Part shown: in pieces, positions 1 to 9,966 of the stretch
Layout of the letters: each line of letters opens with the position of its first letter
Numbering within the stretch: position 1 is the first letter of the stretch
Origin: an uncultured Lachnospiraceae bacterium
GTDB taxonomy: Bacteria; Bacillota; Clostridia; Lachnospirales; Lachnospiraceae
Direction of reading: 5' to 3'
DNA length: 64,000 bases
Assembly (NCBI GenBank): GCA_947363565.1
Contig: CANAPP010000001.1
Span: forward strand, 78,077 to 142,076
Translations under genes and position numbers: made by a program
Notes under the pieces: generated by a model
Told to the model about the DNA's origin: nothing
Database searches by the model: none
Seen by the model: the letters and a program-made list of their open reading frames with translations, nothing else

Positions 1-141
1 CGGGGGGAAGGAAACGGCAGGAGAGGGCTTGAAGAGCTGCTTTATGCAGGCGATAAGCACTCCCGGATGTGTTTTGCGTGCGAAAGCTGGCCGGAGTGTG
101 ACTGGAGCACGGAAAAAAAGAATCTTGAGATAAGGGTTTAA
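1..141 (+). CDS. C-terminal fragment of a probable HD-domain protein of the folate operon
   Basis: The reading frame is open from the window edge to a TAA at 139-141, giving 46 residues. The tail carries a Cys cluster (CFACESWPECDW) and ends in a charged stretch. The position 12 bp before folP and the Cys-rich tail resemble the HD-domain phosphohydrolase-like proteins often found next to folE and folP in clostridia. That assignment is from memory of the family and context; the HD motif itself lies outside the window. The frame and the stop are certain, the family is not. Confidence 0.5.
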   Translation, partial: RGEGNGRRGLEELLYAGDKHSRMCFACESWPECDWSTEKKNLEIRV

Positions 142-153
142 GGAGAAGAGCTT

Positions 154-960
154 ATGCAGATTGGGAAAAAGATATTTGATACAAAAAACCGGGTGTATGT
201 CATGGGGATATTGAATGTGACGCCGGATTCTTTTTCGGACGGCGGGCGGTATACGCGCATGGACGCCGCCCTTTTCCATGCGGAGGAGATGGTGAAGGAG
301 GGAGCGGATATCCTGGATGTGGGCGGCGAGTCCACGAGACCGGGTCATAAGAAGATCAGCAGTGAGGAGGAAATCTGCCGCATCGCCCCGGTCATCGAGC
401 GGCTGAAGGAAAGCTTTGACGTGCCGATTTCCATCGATACCTGCAAAAGCCGGGTGGCTTCCGCCGCGCTTTCAGCGGGGGCTGGGCTGGTCAATGATAT
501 CTGGGGGCTTAAGTATGATAAAGAGATGGCGGCGGTGATCGCCGAAAACCATGCGGCGTGCTGCCTGATGCACAACCGTGACCAGGCCGTGTATACGGAT
601 CTTGCGGCGGAAGTGTGCGCTGATCTTATGGACAGCGTAAGGCTTGCGAAGGATGCAGGTATTAGTGACGGACAGATCATATTAGATCCCGGCATCGGTT
701 TTGGAAAAACCTGTGAGATGAACCTTGAGATGCTAAAAAGGCTTGGAGAGCTTAAACGTCTCGGATATCCGGTGCTTCTCGGGGCATCGAGAAAATCGGT
801 GATCGGCCTGACGCTTAATCTTCCGGTGGGTGAACGGCTGGAGGGAACGATTGTGACGACGGTGATGGCGGTGATGAGCGGCTGTTCCTTTGTGCGCGTC
901 CATGACGTAAAAGCCAATCTGCGGGCAGTTCGGATGGCTGAGGCGATCCTTAAGGCCTAG
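154..960 (+). CDS. folP: Dihydropteroate synthase
   Basis: FolP condenses p-aminobenzoate with hydroxymethyl-dihydropterin pyrophosphate to make dihydropteroate in the cytoplasm; it is the sulfonamide target. The 268-residue protein shows the TIM-barrel signatures in order: GILNVTPDSFSDGG near residue 17, GADILDVGGESTRPG near 49, SIDTCK near 91, NDIWG near 114, LDPGIGFGKT near 175, GASRKS near 210 and RVHDVK near 249. Length is normal. The ATG at 154 follows an AAGGAGAAG ribosome-binding site. It sits 12 bp after the preceding gene and shortly before folB-folK, so it belongs to a folate operon entering from the left. Confidence 0.97.
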   Translation: MQIGKKIFDTKNRVYVMGILNVTPDSFSDGGRYTRMDAALFHAEEMVKEGADILDVGGESTRPGHKKISSEEEICRIAPVIERLKESFDVPISIDTCKSRVASAALSAGAGLVNDIWGLKYDKEMAAVIAENHAACCLMHNRDQAVYTDLAAEVCADLMDSVRLAKDAGISDGQIILDPGIGFGKTCEMNLEMLKRLGELKRLGYPVLLGASRKSVIGLTLNLPVGERLEGTIVTTVMAVMSGCSFVRVHDVKANLRAVRMAEAILKA

Positions 961-1009
961 ACTTATTTTTTCCCTGTAAAAATATGTGAGAGGAAGGTTT
1001 GCAGACAGA

Positions 1010-1846
1010 ATGACAGATAGGATTAAGATAGAGGATCTGGAAGTATTCGCCAGGCACGGGGTATTTCCGGAGGAAAATAAACTGGGGCAGAAGTTCCTTG
1101 TATCGGCGGAACTTTTTGTTGATACAAGAAAGGCAGGGAAGAGCGATGACCTTGCATCGTCTGTTGACTACGGGGAGATCTGCCGTTTCATTGACTCCTA
1201 TATGAAGGGGCATACTTATAAGCTTCTGGAGCGCGTGGCGGAGGGGCTTGCCGAAGAGCTTCTGCTTCGCACGCCTCATCTGGAGCGGATCAGGATTGAG
1301 GTAAAAAAGCCGTGGGCGCCGGTGGGGCTTCCCCTTAAGACGGTGGCTGTTTCGGTTGATCGCGGGTGGCATACGGCTTATATCGCCCTCGGCTCCAATA
1401 TGGGAGATTGCAAGGCGTACCTTGACGGTGCGGTGGATGCGCTGGATAAGCTTCCTCTGGCCAAAGTGGTCAAGGTTTCTTCCTTTTATGAGACACCGCC
1501 TTACGGTGTGACCGACCAGCCGGATTTTCTGAATGCCTGTTTAAAGCTTCGCACCCTACTTTTGCCCGAGGAGCTTTTATCGGCGCTCCATGAGGCAGAG
1601 CAGGCAGCCGGGCGGGAAAGAGTGATCCATTGGGGGCCGCGGACGCTTGACCTCGACCTTATCTTTTTTGACGATCTGGTGTGGGAGGAGGATGACCTGT
1701 GCATTCCCCATGTGGAGATGCATAAGCGCAGGTTTGTGCTGGAGCCGCTCTGCGAGATCGCGCCCTATAAGCGCCATCCGATGTATGGGAAAACGGTGCG
1801 GGAGATGCTTGAGGAGCTGCCGGGCGGCAGAGATTCGGATAAATAA
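1010..1846 (+). CDS. folK: Bifunctional dihydroneopterin aldolase / HPPK (FolB-FolK fusion)
   Basis: One 278-residue polypeptide carries two consecutive folate enzymes. Residues 1-115 are FolB (IEDLEVFARHGVFPEE, then KPWAPVGLPLKTVAV), which splits dihydroneopterin. Residues about 120-278 are FolK (AYIALGSNMGD, then GPRTLDLDLIFFDD), which pyrophosphorylates hydroxymethyl-dihydropterin. I chose the ATG at 1010 because the protein then begins MTDRIKIEDLEV like other FolB proteins and GAGGAAGG lies about 13 bp upstream; an in-frame GTG at 986 would add eight residues. The fusion supplies the FolP substrate and is co-transcribed with folP. It ends just before a strong hairpin. Confidence 0.95.
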   Translation: MTDRIKIEDLEVFARHGVFPEENKLGQKFLVSAELFVDTRKAGKSDDLASSVDYGEICRFIDSYMKGHTYKLLERVAEGLAEELLLRTPHLERIRIEVKKPWAPVGLPLKTVAVSVDRGWHTAYIALGSNMGDCKAYLDGAVDALDKLPLAKVVKVSSFYETPPYGVTDQPDFLNACLKLRTLLLPEELLSALHEAEQAAGRERVIHWGPRTLDLDLIFFDDLVWEEDDLCIPHVEMHKRRFVLEPLCEIAPYKRHPMYGKTVREMLEELPGGRDSDK

Positions 1847-1943
1847 TAGTTTACTTATGTTGAGCGCAGAGCATCCGTGTGAAGATGACGGTTTAGACGT
1901 ATCAGACGGTTTGGACAGTTCAGGCCGTTCAGATAAAAAGGAC

Positions 1944-1990
1944 GCCGCAAGATTATCGGCCTGGCTGATCTTGCGGCTGTCTCTTTCGTT
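1944..1990. terminator. Bidirectional terminator between fol operon and activase gene
   Basis: A perfect 10-bp stem GCCGCAAGAT/ATCTTGCGGC (1944-1953 and 1968-1977) is followed on the plus strand by a T-rich stretch and preceded by an A-run that becomes T-rich on the minus strand. It lies between convergent genes and probably ends both transcripts. Confidence 0.75.
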
Positions 1991-2028
1991 GCCTGTTGAA
2001 GAAAGGGCGTGCAGATGCTGATATAATT

Positions 2029-5000
2029 TTATGTCTGTGTATTTTTATGGGCCGTGGACAGCATCAGCTTGATCCGGTTAAGCTGGTTTACTTCGCTGGC
2101 ACCGGGGTCGAAGTCGATTGCCACCACATTAGACTCCGGATAACGGCGTCTTAACTCCTTGATGACACCTTTTCCAACGACATGGTTGGGCAGGCAGGCA
2201 AAAGGCTGCGTGCACACGATGTTCGGCGCGCCACTATGTATCAGTTCTAACATCTCCCCGGTCAAAAACCATCCTTCCCCGGTCTGATTGCCGAGAGAGA
2301 CAATCTCTGCGGCCATTTTCCCAAGCTTTTCAATCCTTACCGGAGGAGTGAAATGCCGGCTCTTTGCAAACATTTCCGTGGCGGGCTTTCGCATCCACTC
2401 TAAAAATCGGATCCCCATATTGCCAATGACCGCTTTGGATCTGGCAAAACCAAGCTTTTCGGACTTAAAGTTCTGGTTGTAGAAGGAATACAGAAGGAAG
2501 TCCAAAAGATCAGGGACAACCGCCTCCGCACCTTCACTTTCCAACAGCTCCACGAGATAATTGTTGGCAGCGGGAAGGAATTTTACAAGAATCTCCCCGA
2601 CAATGCCCACCCGGGGCTTTTTGACGTCCGTAAGCTCAATATTACGGTCAAAGTCTTCAATGATGTCCTGACAGAGCTTCTTAAATTTTCTTCTGGACGG
2701 ATAGCCTTCCGACAGAAACTTCTGGCATAATTTTTTCCATTTCTCATGCATGGCATTGACCGAACCGGGGACCGCCTCGTAAGGACGCATCCGATATACG
2801 CATTTCATAAAGATATCCCCAAAGATCACACCGTAGATTCCGCGGAGGATCAGGTTCGGTGTCAGCTTGAAGCCAGGATTTTCTTCCAGGCCGCTTAAGT
2901 TGACAGAGATTACCGGGATGTTGCCGTAGCCGGCTTTCTTCAGTGCACGGCGGATAAATCCGATATAGTTGGAAGCCCTGCATCCCCCGCCGGTCTGGCT
3001 GATGATCACTGCGATTCTTTCCGTACCATATCTTCCCGAGAGGATCGCGTCCATGATCTGTCCGACCACCATAAGAGACGGGTAGCAGGCGTCGTTGTTC
3101 ACGTATTTGAGCCCCACATCAACCGCACGCTTATTGTCATTGGGCAGTACTTGCAGATGGTAGCCGGACGCATTGAAAGCCGGTTCCAAAAGCTCAAAAT
3201 GGATGGGAGACATCTGGGGACAAAGGATCGTGTAATCCCGGCGCATCTCCTTTGTAAATACAACTTTGTCGATAGAGGCCGGACGGATGTCCCGTTTTTC
3301 CTTCCGCTGCTCCCGCACGCGGATTGCCGCTAAGAGAGAACGGACGCGGATTCTCGCCGCACCCAGATTGTTGACCTCATCAATCTTTAAGGAAGTATAG
3401 ATCTTATCGGAATTATTCAAGATCTCTGCCGCCTGGTCGGTAGTGACGGCATCCAGCCCGCATCCAAAAGAATTAAGCTGGATAAAGTCCAGATTTTCCG
3501 TAGTCTTTACATAATTTGCCGCCGCATAGAGACGGGAATGGTACATCCACTGATCCATCACGTTGATCGGACGCTCTACCGGGTGCAGATGGGAGATGGA
3601 ATCCTCGGTCAGCACAGCGATATTGTAGGAGTTGATAAGCTCCGGGATCCCGTGGTTTACCTCCGGGTCGATGTGGTAAGGCCGTCCTGCAAGGACAATC
3701 CCCCGATTTCCGGTCTCATTCAGGAAACGGACAGTCTCCTCGCCTTTCTTTCGCATATCATCCCGGCAGGCATTCAGCTCATCCCATGCGGCGCGGACCG
3801 CCGAACTGATCTCCTCGCCGGGGATGTCAAAGGGCACGGAAAACTCTTCCACAAGTCTGCGGGTCAGTGTCTCCACATTTGTCAGGGAAAGGAATGGATG
3901 GATAAACTCAATCTCTCCATTCACAATAGCGTCGATATTATTCTTAATATTTTCCGGGTAGGAGGTGACGATCGGACAGTTGTAGTGATTGTTCGCCTCT
4001 GCAAATTCGTTCCGTTCATAAGGAATACTGGGATAAAAGATCCGCTTGATCCCTTTATTGATCAGCCATTGTACATGGCCGTGAGCCAGTTTGGCCGGAT
4101 AGCACTCGGACTCACTGGGGATGGACTCTATGCCGAGCTCATAGATCTTCCGCGTGGAAACGGGAGAGAGCAGCACAGAAAATCCAAGATTGTGAAAAAA
4201 AGTAAACCAGAACGGGTAGTTCTCGTACATGTTAAGAACACGGGGGATACCGATCACACCCCGCTTTGCCTCATTTTCCGGAAGGGGCGTATAGCCGAAA
4301 TACCGCTCTGCCTTGTATGCAAAGAGATTCGGCAGCTTGTTTTTGGTCTTTTCCTTTCCAAGTCCCCGCTCGCAGCGGTTTCCGGTGATGAATTTCCGGT
4401 CTCCGCTGAAATGGTTGATAGTCAGGCGGCAGTTATTGGTGCAGCCCTGGCATTTCGTCATGGTCGTGGAATATTCTAAAGCCTCAATCTCATCGATGGG
4501 AAGCATAGTCGTGCCCTTGCACTGACATTCTTCATACCGCTCCCTGGCGATGAGCGCTGCGCCGAAAGCCCCCATGATACCGGCGATATCCGGACGGATC
4601 GCCTCGCAGCCGGCAATTTTCTCAAAGCTTCGCAGCACGGCATTGTTATAAAAAGTGCCGCCCTGTACGACAATATGATCACCCAGCTCTGAGGCATCCG
4701 AGACTTTGATCACTTTAAACAGTGCATTTTTGATGACGGAATAGGCAAGGCCCGCAGAGATATCCGCAACCTCCGCCCCCTCTTTCTGGGCCTGCTTTAC
4801 CTTGGAATTCATAAACACGGTGCAGCGGGTCCCAAGGTCGATGGGATTGTGGGCAAACAGCGCCTCGTGGGCAAAGTCTTCCACAGAATAATTGAGAGAC
4901 TTTGCAAAGGTCTCAATAAAGGAACCGCACCCGGAGGAGCAGGCCTCATTAAGCTGCACACTGTCAACCGTCTGATTCTTAATCTTGATACACTTCATAT

Positions 5001-6279
5001 CCTGGCCGCCGATATCCAGGATACAGTCTACATCCGGTGCAAAAAAGGAAGCCGCATAGTAGTGGGAGACAGTCTCTACCTCACCCTCATCCAGGAGAAG
5101 CGCTGATTTAATAAGCGCCTCGCCATAACCTGTGGAGCAGGAATGCACGATGTCAACCCCGCAAGGAAGCTGGCGGTAGATGTCTTTGACCGCTTTTATG
5201 GTCGTACCTAAAGGGTCTCCTTCATTGTTGTGGTAGAAAGAGTAGAGAAGTGTCCCGTCCTCCCCCACAAGAGCCGCTTTCGTCGTCGTGGAGCCTGCAT
5301 CTATCCCTAAGAATGCTTTCCCCTGATATGTAGCCAGATCCTTCACCGGAACCTGGTGCCGGTCATGGCGCTCCTTGAATGCATGAAACTCTGCTTCGCT
5401 TGCAAACAGCGGCTCCATGCGGTCTACTTCAAACTCCATCTTGATCTTTCCCTCTAAACGGTTTTGCATGTCCCTTAAAGATACATGGAGATCCCGCTTG
5501 GAATTGAGGGCAGACCCGATGGCAGCAAACAGATGAGAATGATTGGGCGCAATGGTGTGCTCATCGTCAAGCTTAAGCGTGCGGATGAAAGCCTCCTTAA
5601 GTTCCGACAGGAAATGGAGCGGCCCCCCGAGAAACGCCACATGTCCCCGGATCGGCTTGCCGCAGGCAAGGCCGCTGATGGTCTGGTTGACCACTGCCTG
5701 GAAGATCGAAGCCGCCAGATCTTCCTTCGACGCCCCCTCGTTGATGAGCGGCTGGATATCGGACTTTGCAAATACCCCGCATCTTGCGGCGATCGAATAG
5801 AGCGCGTGGTAATTTTTCGCATACCCATTAAGACCGGAGGCATCCGTCTGCAGAAGAGACGCCATCTGGTCAATAAAGGAGCCGGTCCCTCCGGCGCACA
5901 CGCCGTTCATCCGCTGCTCCACATTGCCCCCTTCAAAATAAATGATCTTGGCATCCTCCCCCCCCAGCTCGATAGCGACATCGGTCTGGGGCGCATAGTC
6001 CTGCAGGGCCGTAGAGACCGCGATCACTTCCTGGACAAACGGAACCTTAAGATGTCCGGCCAAAGACAGTCCGCCCGAGCCTGTAATGACCGGGGAGGCA
6101 TAGATTCCCCCCAGCTTATAGATGGCACGCCCCAAAAGGTCTGACAGTGTTTCCTGTATGTCAGCAAAATGTCTTTCATAATCAGAGAAAACAACGTCGT
6201 TATTCTCGTCCAAAATGGCAATTTTTACAGTCGTAGAACCGATATCGATGCCTAATGTGTAATTTTCTTTCCTTGCCAT
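2029..6279 (-). CDS. 2-hydroxyacyl-CoA dehydratase activase / dehydratase-like fusion protein
   Basis: This 1416-residue protein contains two BadF/BadG/BcrA/BcrD-type ASKHA ATPase domains. The first begins [10 protein letters not shown] with [13 protein letters not shown] further in; the second begins near residue 325 with [10 protein letters not shown] and has [12 protein letters not shown]. Each Cys is the family ligand for the single [4Fe-4S] cluster held between subunits. A Cys-rich linker ([11 protein letters not shown]) and a DUF2229/HgdB-like C-terminal half ([15 protein letters not shown]) follow. Known activators transfer one electron at the cost of ATP to 2-hydroxyacyl-CoA dehydratases; the substrate of this large fused class is not established. 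The ATG at 6279 follows AAAGGAGTG. It is monocistronic with its own promoter. Confidence 0.88.
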   Translation of the reverse strand: MARKENYTLGIDIGSTTVKIAILDENNDVVFSDYERHFADIQETLSDLLGRAIYKLGGIYASPVITGSGGLSLAGHLKVPFVQEVIAVSTALQDYAPQTDVAIELGGEDAKIIYFEGGNVEQRMNGVCAGGTGSFIDQMASLLQTDASGLNGYAKNYHALYSIAARCGVFAKSDIQPLINEGASKEDLAASIFQAVVNQTISGLACGKPIRGHVAFLGGPLHFLSELKEAFIRTLKLDDEHTIAPNHSHLFAAIGSALNSKRDLHVSLRDMQNRLEGKIKMEFEVDRMEPLFASEAEFHAFKERHDRHQVPVKDLATYQGKAFLGIDAGSTTTKAALVGEDGTLLYSFYHNNEGDPLGTTIKAVKDIYRQLPCGVDIVHSCSTGYGEALIKSALLLDEGEVETVSHYYAASFFAPDVDCILDIGGQDMKCIKIKNQTVDSVQLNEACSSGCGSFIETFAKSLNYSVEDFAHEALFAHNPIDLGTRCTVFMNSKVKQAQKEGAEVADISAGLAYSVIKNALFKVIKVSDASELGDHIVVQGGTFYNNAVLRSFEKIAGCEAIRPDIAGIMGAFGAALIARERYEECQCKGTTMLPIDEIEALEYSTTMTKCQGCTNNCRLTINHFSGDRKFITGNRCERGLGKEKTKNKLPNLFAYKAERYFGYTPLPENEAKRGVIGIPRVLNMYENYPFWFTFFHNLGFSVLLSPVSTRKIYELGIESIPSESECYPAKLAHGHVQWLINKGIKRIFYPSIPYERNEFAEANNHYNCPIVTSYPENIKNNIDAIVNGEIEFIHPFLSLTNVETLTRRLVEEFSVPFDIPGEEISSAVRAAWDELNACRDDMRKKGEETVRFLNETGNRGIVLAGRPYHIDPEVNHGIPELINSYNIAVLTEDSISHLHPVERPINVMDQWMYHSRLYAAANYVKTTENLDFIQLNSFGCGLDAVTTDQAAEILNNSDKIYTSLKIDEVNNLGAARIRVRSLLAAIRVREQRKEKRDIRPASIDKVVFTKEMRRDYTILCPQMSPIHFELLEPAFNASGYHLQVLPNDNKRAVDVGLKYVNNDACYPSLMVVGQIMDAILSGRYGTERIAVIISQTGGGCRASNYIGFIRRALKKAGYGNIPVISVNLSGLEENPGFKLTPNLILRGIYGVIFGDIFMKCVYRMRPYEAVPGSVNAMHEKWKKLCQKFLSEGYPSRRKFKKLCQDIIEDFDRNIELTDVKKPRVGIVGEILVKFLPAANNYLVELLESEGAEAVVPDLLDFLLYSFYNQNFKSEKLGFARSKAVIGNMGIRFLEWMRKPATEMFAKSRHFTPPVRIEKLGKMAAEIVSLGNQTGEGWFLTGEMLELIHSGAPNIVCTQPFACLPNHVVGKGVIKELRRRYPESNVVAIDFDPGASEVNQLNRIKLMLSTAHKNTQT

Positions 6280-6357
6280 GAAATAACACTCCTTTAATCT
6301 ATACAATGTATGTGTGTTTTCCTATTAAATGTATTTTTTGACTTTACAGCCGGTAAC

Positions 6358-6386
6358 ATTATACGACAAAATTTTTGACTTTACAA
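6358..6386 (-). promoter_or_regulatory. Sigma-A promoter for the activase gene
   Basis: Read on the minus strand, TTGTAA (6381-6386) and TATAAT (6358-6363) are separated by exactly 17 bp, about 80 bp upstream of the ATG at 6279. Confidence 0.7.
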
Positions 6387-6438
6387 TTAATAAAATGTGA
6401 TAAGAAAATAAAAAACATATTAAACTTAGCTGGTAGAA

Positions 6439-6467
6439 TTGACAAACATACGGTAAACAGGTAATAT
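6439..6467 (+). promoter_or_regulatory. Sigma-A promoter for the rhomboid-like gene
   Basis: A consensus TTGACA (6439-6444), a 17-bp spacer and TATAAT-like TAATAT (6462-6467) lie about 60 bp before the ATG at 6527. It is divergent from the activase promoter. Confidence 0.85.
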
Positions 6468-6526
6468 GAGTACAATGTATTTTTTTCAGAACAGTTAAAT
6501 TTTGACAGTTTTAAGGAGTAAATTTT

Positions 6527-7399
6527 ATGGATTGGATAAGTAAATTAGAACGCAAATACGGCAGATACGCGATACCGAACCTGATGACGTACATTATCAT
6601 CCTGTACGGGGCAGGCTTTGTGCTGAATATTATAAATCCGTATTTTTACGGGCAATATTTAAGTCTCGACGCGGCAGCGCTCCTTCGCGGCCAGATCTGG
6701 CGGATCGTCACCTTTATCATCGACCCGCCGTCGAGCAGTATCATCTGGATCATCTTTGCATTGTCTCTCTATTATTTTATCGGGCGGCAGCTTGAGATGA
6801 CGTGGGGAGCGTTCCGCTTCAACCTTTACTTTTTTTCAGGGATGCTTTTCCATGTGGCCGCGGCTCTTCTGGTCTATCTGCTTACCGGGATGTCCTTCCA
6901 GCTTGGGACACACTATCTCAACATGTCCCTGTTTTTTGTGTATGCAGCACTGTTCCCGGATATGCAGTTTTACTTGTATATGATCATCCCGGTGAAAGTA
7001 AAGTGGTTAGCGCTTTTAGACGGATTGTATTTTGTGTGGGCGGTGATCCAGGCCTTCCTTCCGGCTTACGGCGGAGATTCGGTGTATGGCATTGCTTTTA
7101 AGGCCAATGCGCTGGCGGCAGTGGTCTCCATACTTAATTTCCTGATCTTTTTCCTTGGTTCCAGGAATATGAAGCCCTATACACCAGGACAGATCAAACG
7201 CAAGCACGAGTTTAAAAAGAATGTCAGACAGGCAAAGCGCCAGGTGAACGTATATGCAGGCGGTGCAAAGCACAGATGCGCTGTGTGCGGGCGCACCGAG
7301 CTTGACAACCCGGATCTGGAATTCAGGTATTGTTCAAAATGCAACGGTAATTATGAATACTGCCAGGATCATCTCTTTACCCATACCCATGTGAAGTGA
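6527..7399 (+). CDS. Rhomboid-like (pseudoprotease) membrane protein with C-terminal zinc ribbon
   Basis: The protein has 290 residues and about six hydrophobic segments between residues 15 and 210. The first loop has the QIWRIVTF pattern seen in rhomboid and Derlin folds, and the region around residues 125-160 has the right spacing. The catalytic GxSG motif is absent: the corresponding stretch reads GTHYLNMSLFF. After residue 220 a basic linker leads to a CxxC...CxxC metal-binding tail (CAVCGR and CSKCNGNYEYCQDH). I infer a non-proteolytic rhomboid-family protein that binds membrane clients, with a cytosolic zinc ribbon. The ATG at 6527 follows TTAAGGAG. It has its own promoter and terminator. 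Confidence 0.65.
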   Translation: MDWISKLERKYGRYAIPNLMTYIIILYGAGFVLNIINPYFYGQYLSLDAAALLRGQIWRIVTFIIDPPSSSIIWIIFALSLYYFIGRQLEMTWGAFRFNLYFFSGMLFHVAAALLVYLLTGMSFQLGTHYLNMSLFFVYAALFPDMQFYLYMIIPVKVKWLALLDGLYFVWAVIQAFLPAYGGDSVYGIAFKANALAAVVSILNFLIFFLGSRNMKPYTPGQIKRKHEFKKNVRQAKRQVNVYAGGAKHRCAVCGRTELDNPDLEFRYCSKCNGNYEYCQDHLFTHTHVK

Positions 7400-7417
7400 T
7401 GTCTGAGGCATAAGAGC

Positions 7418-7458
7418 GGAGCAGCCGCGGCTGCTCCAAATTTTTGTCAATTTTTTTG
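7418..7458 (+). terminator. Rho-independent terminator after the rhomboid-like gene
   Basis: A palindromic stem GGAGCAGCCG/CGGCTGCTCC (7418-7437) is followed by AAATTTTTGTCAATTTTTTT. Confidence 0.9.
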
Positions 7459-7481
7459 TGCAGTCTGCCTTGGAAAAGTGA

Positions 7482-7510
7482 TTGAAAGAAAAGCGATTTC
7501 GAAGTAAAGT
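7482..7510 (+). promoter_or_regulatory. Probable promoter for pyk
   Basis: TTGAAA (7482-7487) and TAAAGT (7505-7510) are 17 bp apart, 45 bp before the pyk ATG. Confidence 0.5.
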
Positions 7511-7554
7511 ATTACATAGGAGTTTGTATAAATGAAGGAGTGTGGTCAGAAAAA

Positions 7555-8991
7555 ATGAAAAAAACAAAAATTGTATGTACGATGGGACCGGGAACCAATG
7601 ATCCGGAGGTGGTAAGAAAGCTTGTGAAAGGCGGCATGGATATTGCCAGATTCAACTTCTCTCACGGAACACACGAAGAGCAGAAGGTGCGCATGGATAT
7701 GATCAAGAAGCTGCGCGAAGAAGAGAAGGTGCCGGTTGCAATTCTCTTGGACACCAAAGGACCTGAGATTCGTACAGGTGTGTTAAAGGAAGGAAAGAAA
7801 GTTACTCTTGAGACCGGCGGGATCTTCACCCTGTCAACGAAAGAGATAGAAGGAGACAATACAAAGGTATCCATTACTTATCCGGGACTGATCGACGATG
7901 TGCAGCTTGGAAGTACGATCCTTATTGACGACGGTCTCATTGGCCTGGAAGTCAAGGAAAAGACGGAGAGCGAGCTTGTCTGCAAGATTACCAACGGCGG
8001 CGAGCTGGGAGAGAGAAAGGGCGTCAACGTGCCCAACGTCCCGGTAAGGCTTCCGGCGATCACGGAAAAAGACAGAGAGGATATCAAGTTCGGAGTAGAG
8101 CAGGAAATCGATTTTATCGCGGCTTCCTTTGTGCGCAACGCAGAATGTATCCTGGAGATCAAGGCATATTTAAGAGAGCTTAAGGCTCCGTACATTCCGA
8201 TCATCGCAAAGATTGAAAATGCAGAAGGTATCCAGAACATCGATGAGATCATCCGCTGTGCAGACGGCATTATGGTTGCCAGAGGTGACTTAGGTGTTGA
8301 GATTCCTGCCGAGGAGGTGCCGTATCTCCAAAAGGTGCTGATCCAGAAGTGTAACGATAACTTCAAGCCGGTGATCACCGCGACCCAGATGTTAGACTCG
8401 ATGATCCGCAACCCCCGTCCGACGAGAGCGGAGGTGACAGACGTCGCCAATGCTGTCTATGACGGTACGGACGCCGTGATGCTCTCCGGCGAGACGGCTA
8501 ACGGCAAATACCCGGTGGAGGCGCTCCAGATGATGGTGCACATCGTGGAGAGTACCGAGGAGCACTTAGACTACGAGACACTTCTCCGTCAGTCAGAAGC
8601 CCACCGTATGAAGAGCGCATCAAGTGCTTTAGGGTTTGCCACCGTATCCACAGCGATGAATCTGAAGGCGAAGTGCATCATCGCTCCGTCCATGTCAGGA
8701 GCTACTGCCAGAGTAGTGTCCAAGTTCAAACCGCAGACGGAGATCATCGGTGTCAGCCCGGACTCCGCTTCTTTAAGAAGGATGCAGATCTATTGGGGTG
8801 TGCGCCCGATGAAATCCATCGAAGTCCATACGACAGAGGATATCTGCAGCAGTGCCATCGAGCTTGTGTGCGCAAAGCAGATTGCAGAGACCGGCGATGT
8901 CGTTATCCTGACTGCAGGAATCCCATCCCCGGTAGTAGGCGGGCGTCAGGCAGGCGTCAGCAATATGATGCGGATTGCGATCGTAGATTAA
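7555..8991 (+). CDS. pyk: Pyruvate kinase
   Basis: Pyruvate kinase transfers the phosphate of phosphoenolpyruvate to ADP in the last ATP-forming step of glycolysis. The 478-residue protein begins MKKTKIVCTMGPG, has ARFNFSHG near 34, LLDTKGPEIRTG near 63, the active-site IAKIENAEG near 220, the MVARGDLGVEIP metal-site motif near 244, ITATQMLDSM and the VMLSGETANGKYP segment. It lacks the C-terminal PEP-utiliser-like extension of Bacillus enzymes. The ATG at 7555 was chosen over the GTG at 7540 because the GTG lies in the GAAGGAG ribosome-binding site. It is monocistronic between two terminators. Confidence 0.97.
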   Translation: MKKTKIVCTMGPGTNDPEVVRKLVKGGMDIARFNFSHGTHEEQKVRMDMIKKLREEEKVPVAILLDTKGPEIRTGVLKEGKKVTLETGGIFTLSTKEIEGDNTKVSITYPGLIDDVQLGSTILIDDGLIGLEVKEKTESELVCKITNGGELGERKGVNVPNVPVRLPAITEKDREDIKFGVEQEIDFIAASFVRNAECILEIKAYLRELKAPYIPIIAKIENAEGIQNIDEIIRCADGIMVARGDLGVEIPAEEVPYLQKVLIQKCNDNFKPVITATQMLDSMIRNPRPTRAEVTDVANAVYDGTDAVMLSGETANGKYPVEALQMMVHIVESTEEHLDYETLLRQSEAHRMKSASSALGFATVSTAMNLKAKCIIAPSMSGATARVVSKFKPQTEIIGVSPDSASLRRMQIYWGVRPMKSIEVHTTEDICSSAIELVCAKQIAETGDVVILTAGIPSPVVGGRQAGVSNMMRIAIVD

Positions 8992-9033
8992 GCCGATCAA
9001 CCTGTACATAAAAACAACGCAGATATAGGAAAA

Positions 9034-9081
9034 CAAAACACCTATGCAGAGATCAGACGGATTTTCTGCATAGGTGTTTTG
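9034..9081. terminator. Terminator after pyk
   Basis: A 17-bp inverted repeat (arms 9034-9050 and 9065-9081, CAAAACACCTATGCAGA and its complement) with A-rich left and T-rich right sides forms a strong hairpin that could act in both directions. Confidence 0.85.
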
Positions 9082-9115
9082 TTGACATTTTTCGACAAAA
9101 ACTTCCGCTGGCCTC

Positions 9116-9144
9116 TTGACAGGAAAGGCGATATATTATATAGT
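9116..9144 (+). promoter_or_regulatory. Promoter for the TrmB-type regulator
   Basis: Consensus TTGACA (9116-9121), a 17-bp spacer and TATAGT (9139-9144) lie about 50 bp before the ATG at 9197. Confidence 0.75.
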
Positions 9145-9196
9145 GTTCCAGAAAAGAACTACTATTTCTGTACATACATAACGGAGAAGACGAGAC

Positions 9197-9934
9197 ATGG
9201 AAAGCAATGCATTTACCGGAAGACTCACGGAATTCGGCCTTACCCGCCAGGAGGCGGGCATATACGAGTGCCTGCTCTGCGAGGGGAAGATCACCGGCTA
9301 CGAGGTGGCGAAGCTTCTTGGCATATCAAGGTCCAACGCCTACGGCTCCCTGGCCAGCATGACGGAAAAAGGCGCCGCTTATCTGGTGGAGGAGGGGACG
9401 ACGAAAAAGTATATCCCGGTTCCTCTGGAGGAATTCTGCAAAAACTGTATCCGCAGGCTCGAGGAGACGAAGAGCTGGCTTTCAGCCAATAAGCCGTCGG
9501 AAAAGTCACACGCGGAAGGGTATGTGACGATCGAGGGGACAAAGAATATCCTGGATATGGTGCGCAATCTTCTTGCCAGGGTGGAGAAGAGAGTGTATAT
9601 TACCTGCACGAGGAATTATCTGCTGCTGTTTTTAAATGAGATCGAACTGCTGATCCGGGCAGGCAAGAAGGTGGTCATCATTACCGACCAGGCCGTGCGC
9701 AATATCAATGCCAAGATCTATATCGGCGGCCCCCGGGAGATGGAGATCGGCATCATCACGGATTCGAAGTATGTCATGACCGGAGAGTACGGCGAGGGCA
9801 GTATGAACACCTGTCTTTACTCGGGGCAGAAGAACTTCGTGGAGCTTTATAAGCGGATGCTCTCCAATGAGATCAAGCTTCTGGCGATCCAGGAGGAGAG
9901 GGAGGACTGGCAGTTCCAGATCGAGAGGATTTAG
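9197..9934 (+). CDS. TrmB-family transcriptional regulator
   Basis: The first 80 residues of this 245-residue protein form a winged helix (LTRQEAGIYECLLCEGKITGYE split by EVAKLLGISRSNAYGSLASM), followed by the usual short helix and a PLD-like effector-binding domain (VYITCTRNYLLLFLNEIELL, then ADQAV-like and TCLYSGQKNFVELYKRML). TrmB proteins sense small molecules and control nearby metabolic genes. It precedes the lysA-like gene by 32 bp and may regulate it; the ligand cannot be read from the sequence. The ATG follows GGAGAAGACGAG. Confidence 0.8.
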   Translation: MESNAFTGRLTEFGLTRQEAGIYECLLCEGKITGYEVAKLLGISRSNAYGSLASMTEKGAAYLVEEGTTKKYIPVPLEEFCKNCIRRLEETKSWLSANKPSEKSHAEGYVTIEGTKNILDMVRNLLARVEKRVYITCTRNYLLLFLNEIELLIRAGKKVVIITDQAVRNINAKIYIGGPREMEIGIITDSKYVMTGEYGEGSMNTCLYSGQKNFVELYKRMLSNEIKLLAIQEEREDWQFQIERI

Positions 9935-9966
9935 ACAAATATATGGATAGAGGAGATGTAACGGAC

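Noticed and set aside
3538..4479. 313-codon plus-strand frame inside the activase gene
   Set aside because: It is the antisense shadow of a well-supported 1416-residue gene, has no ribosome-binding site and no recognisable motif.
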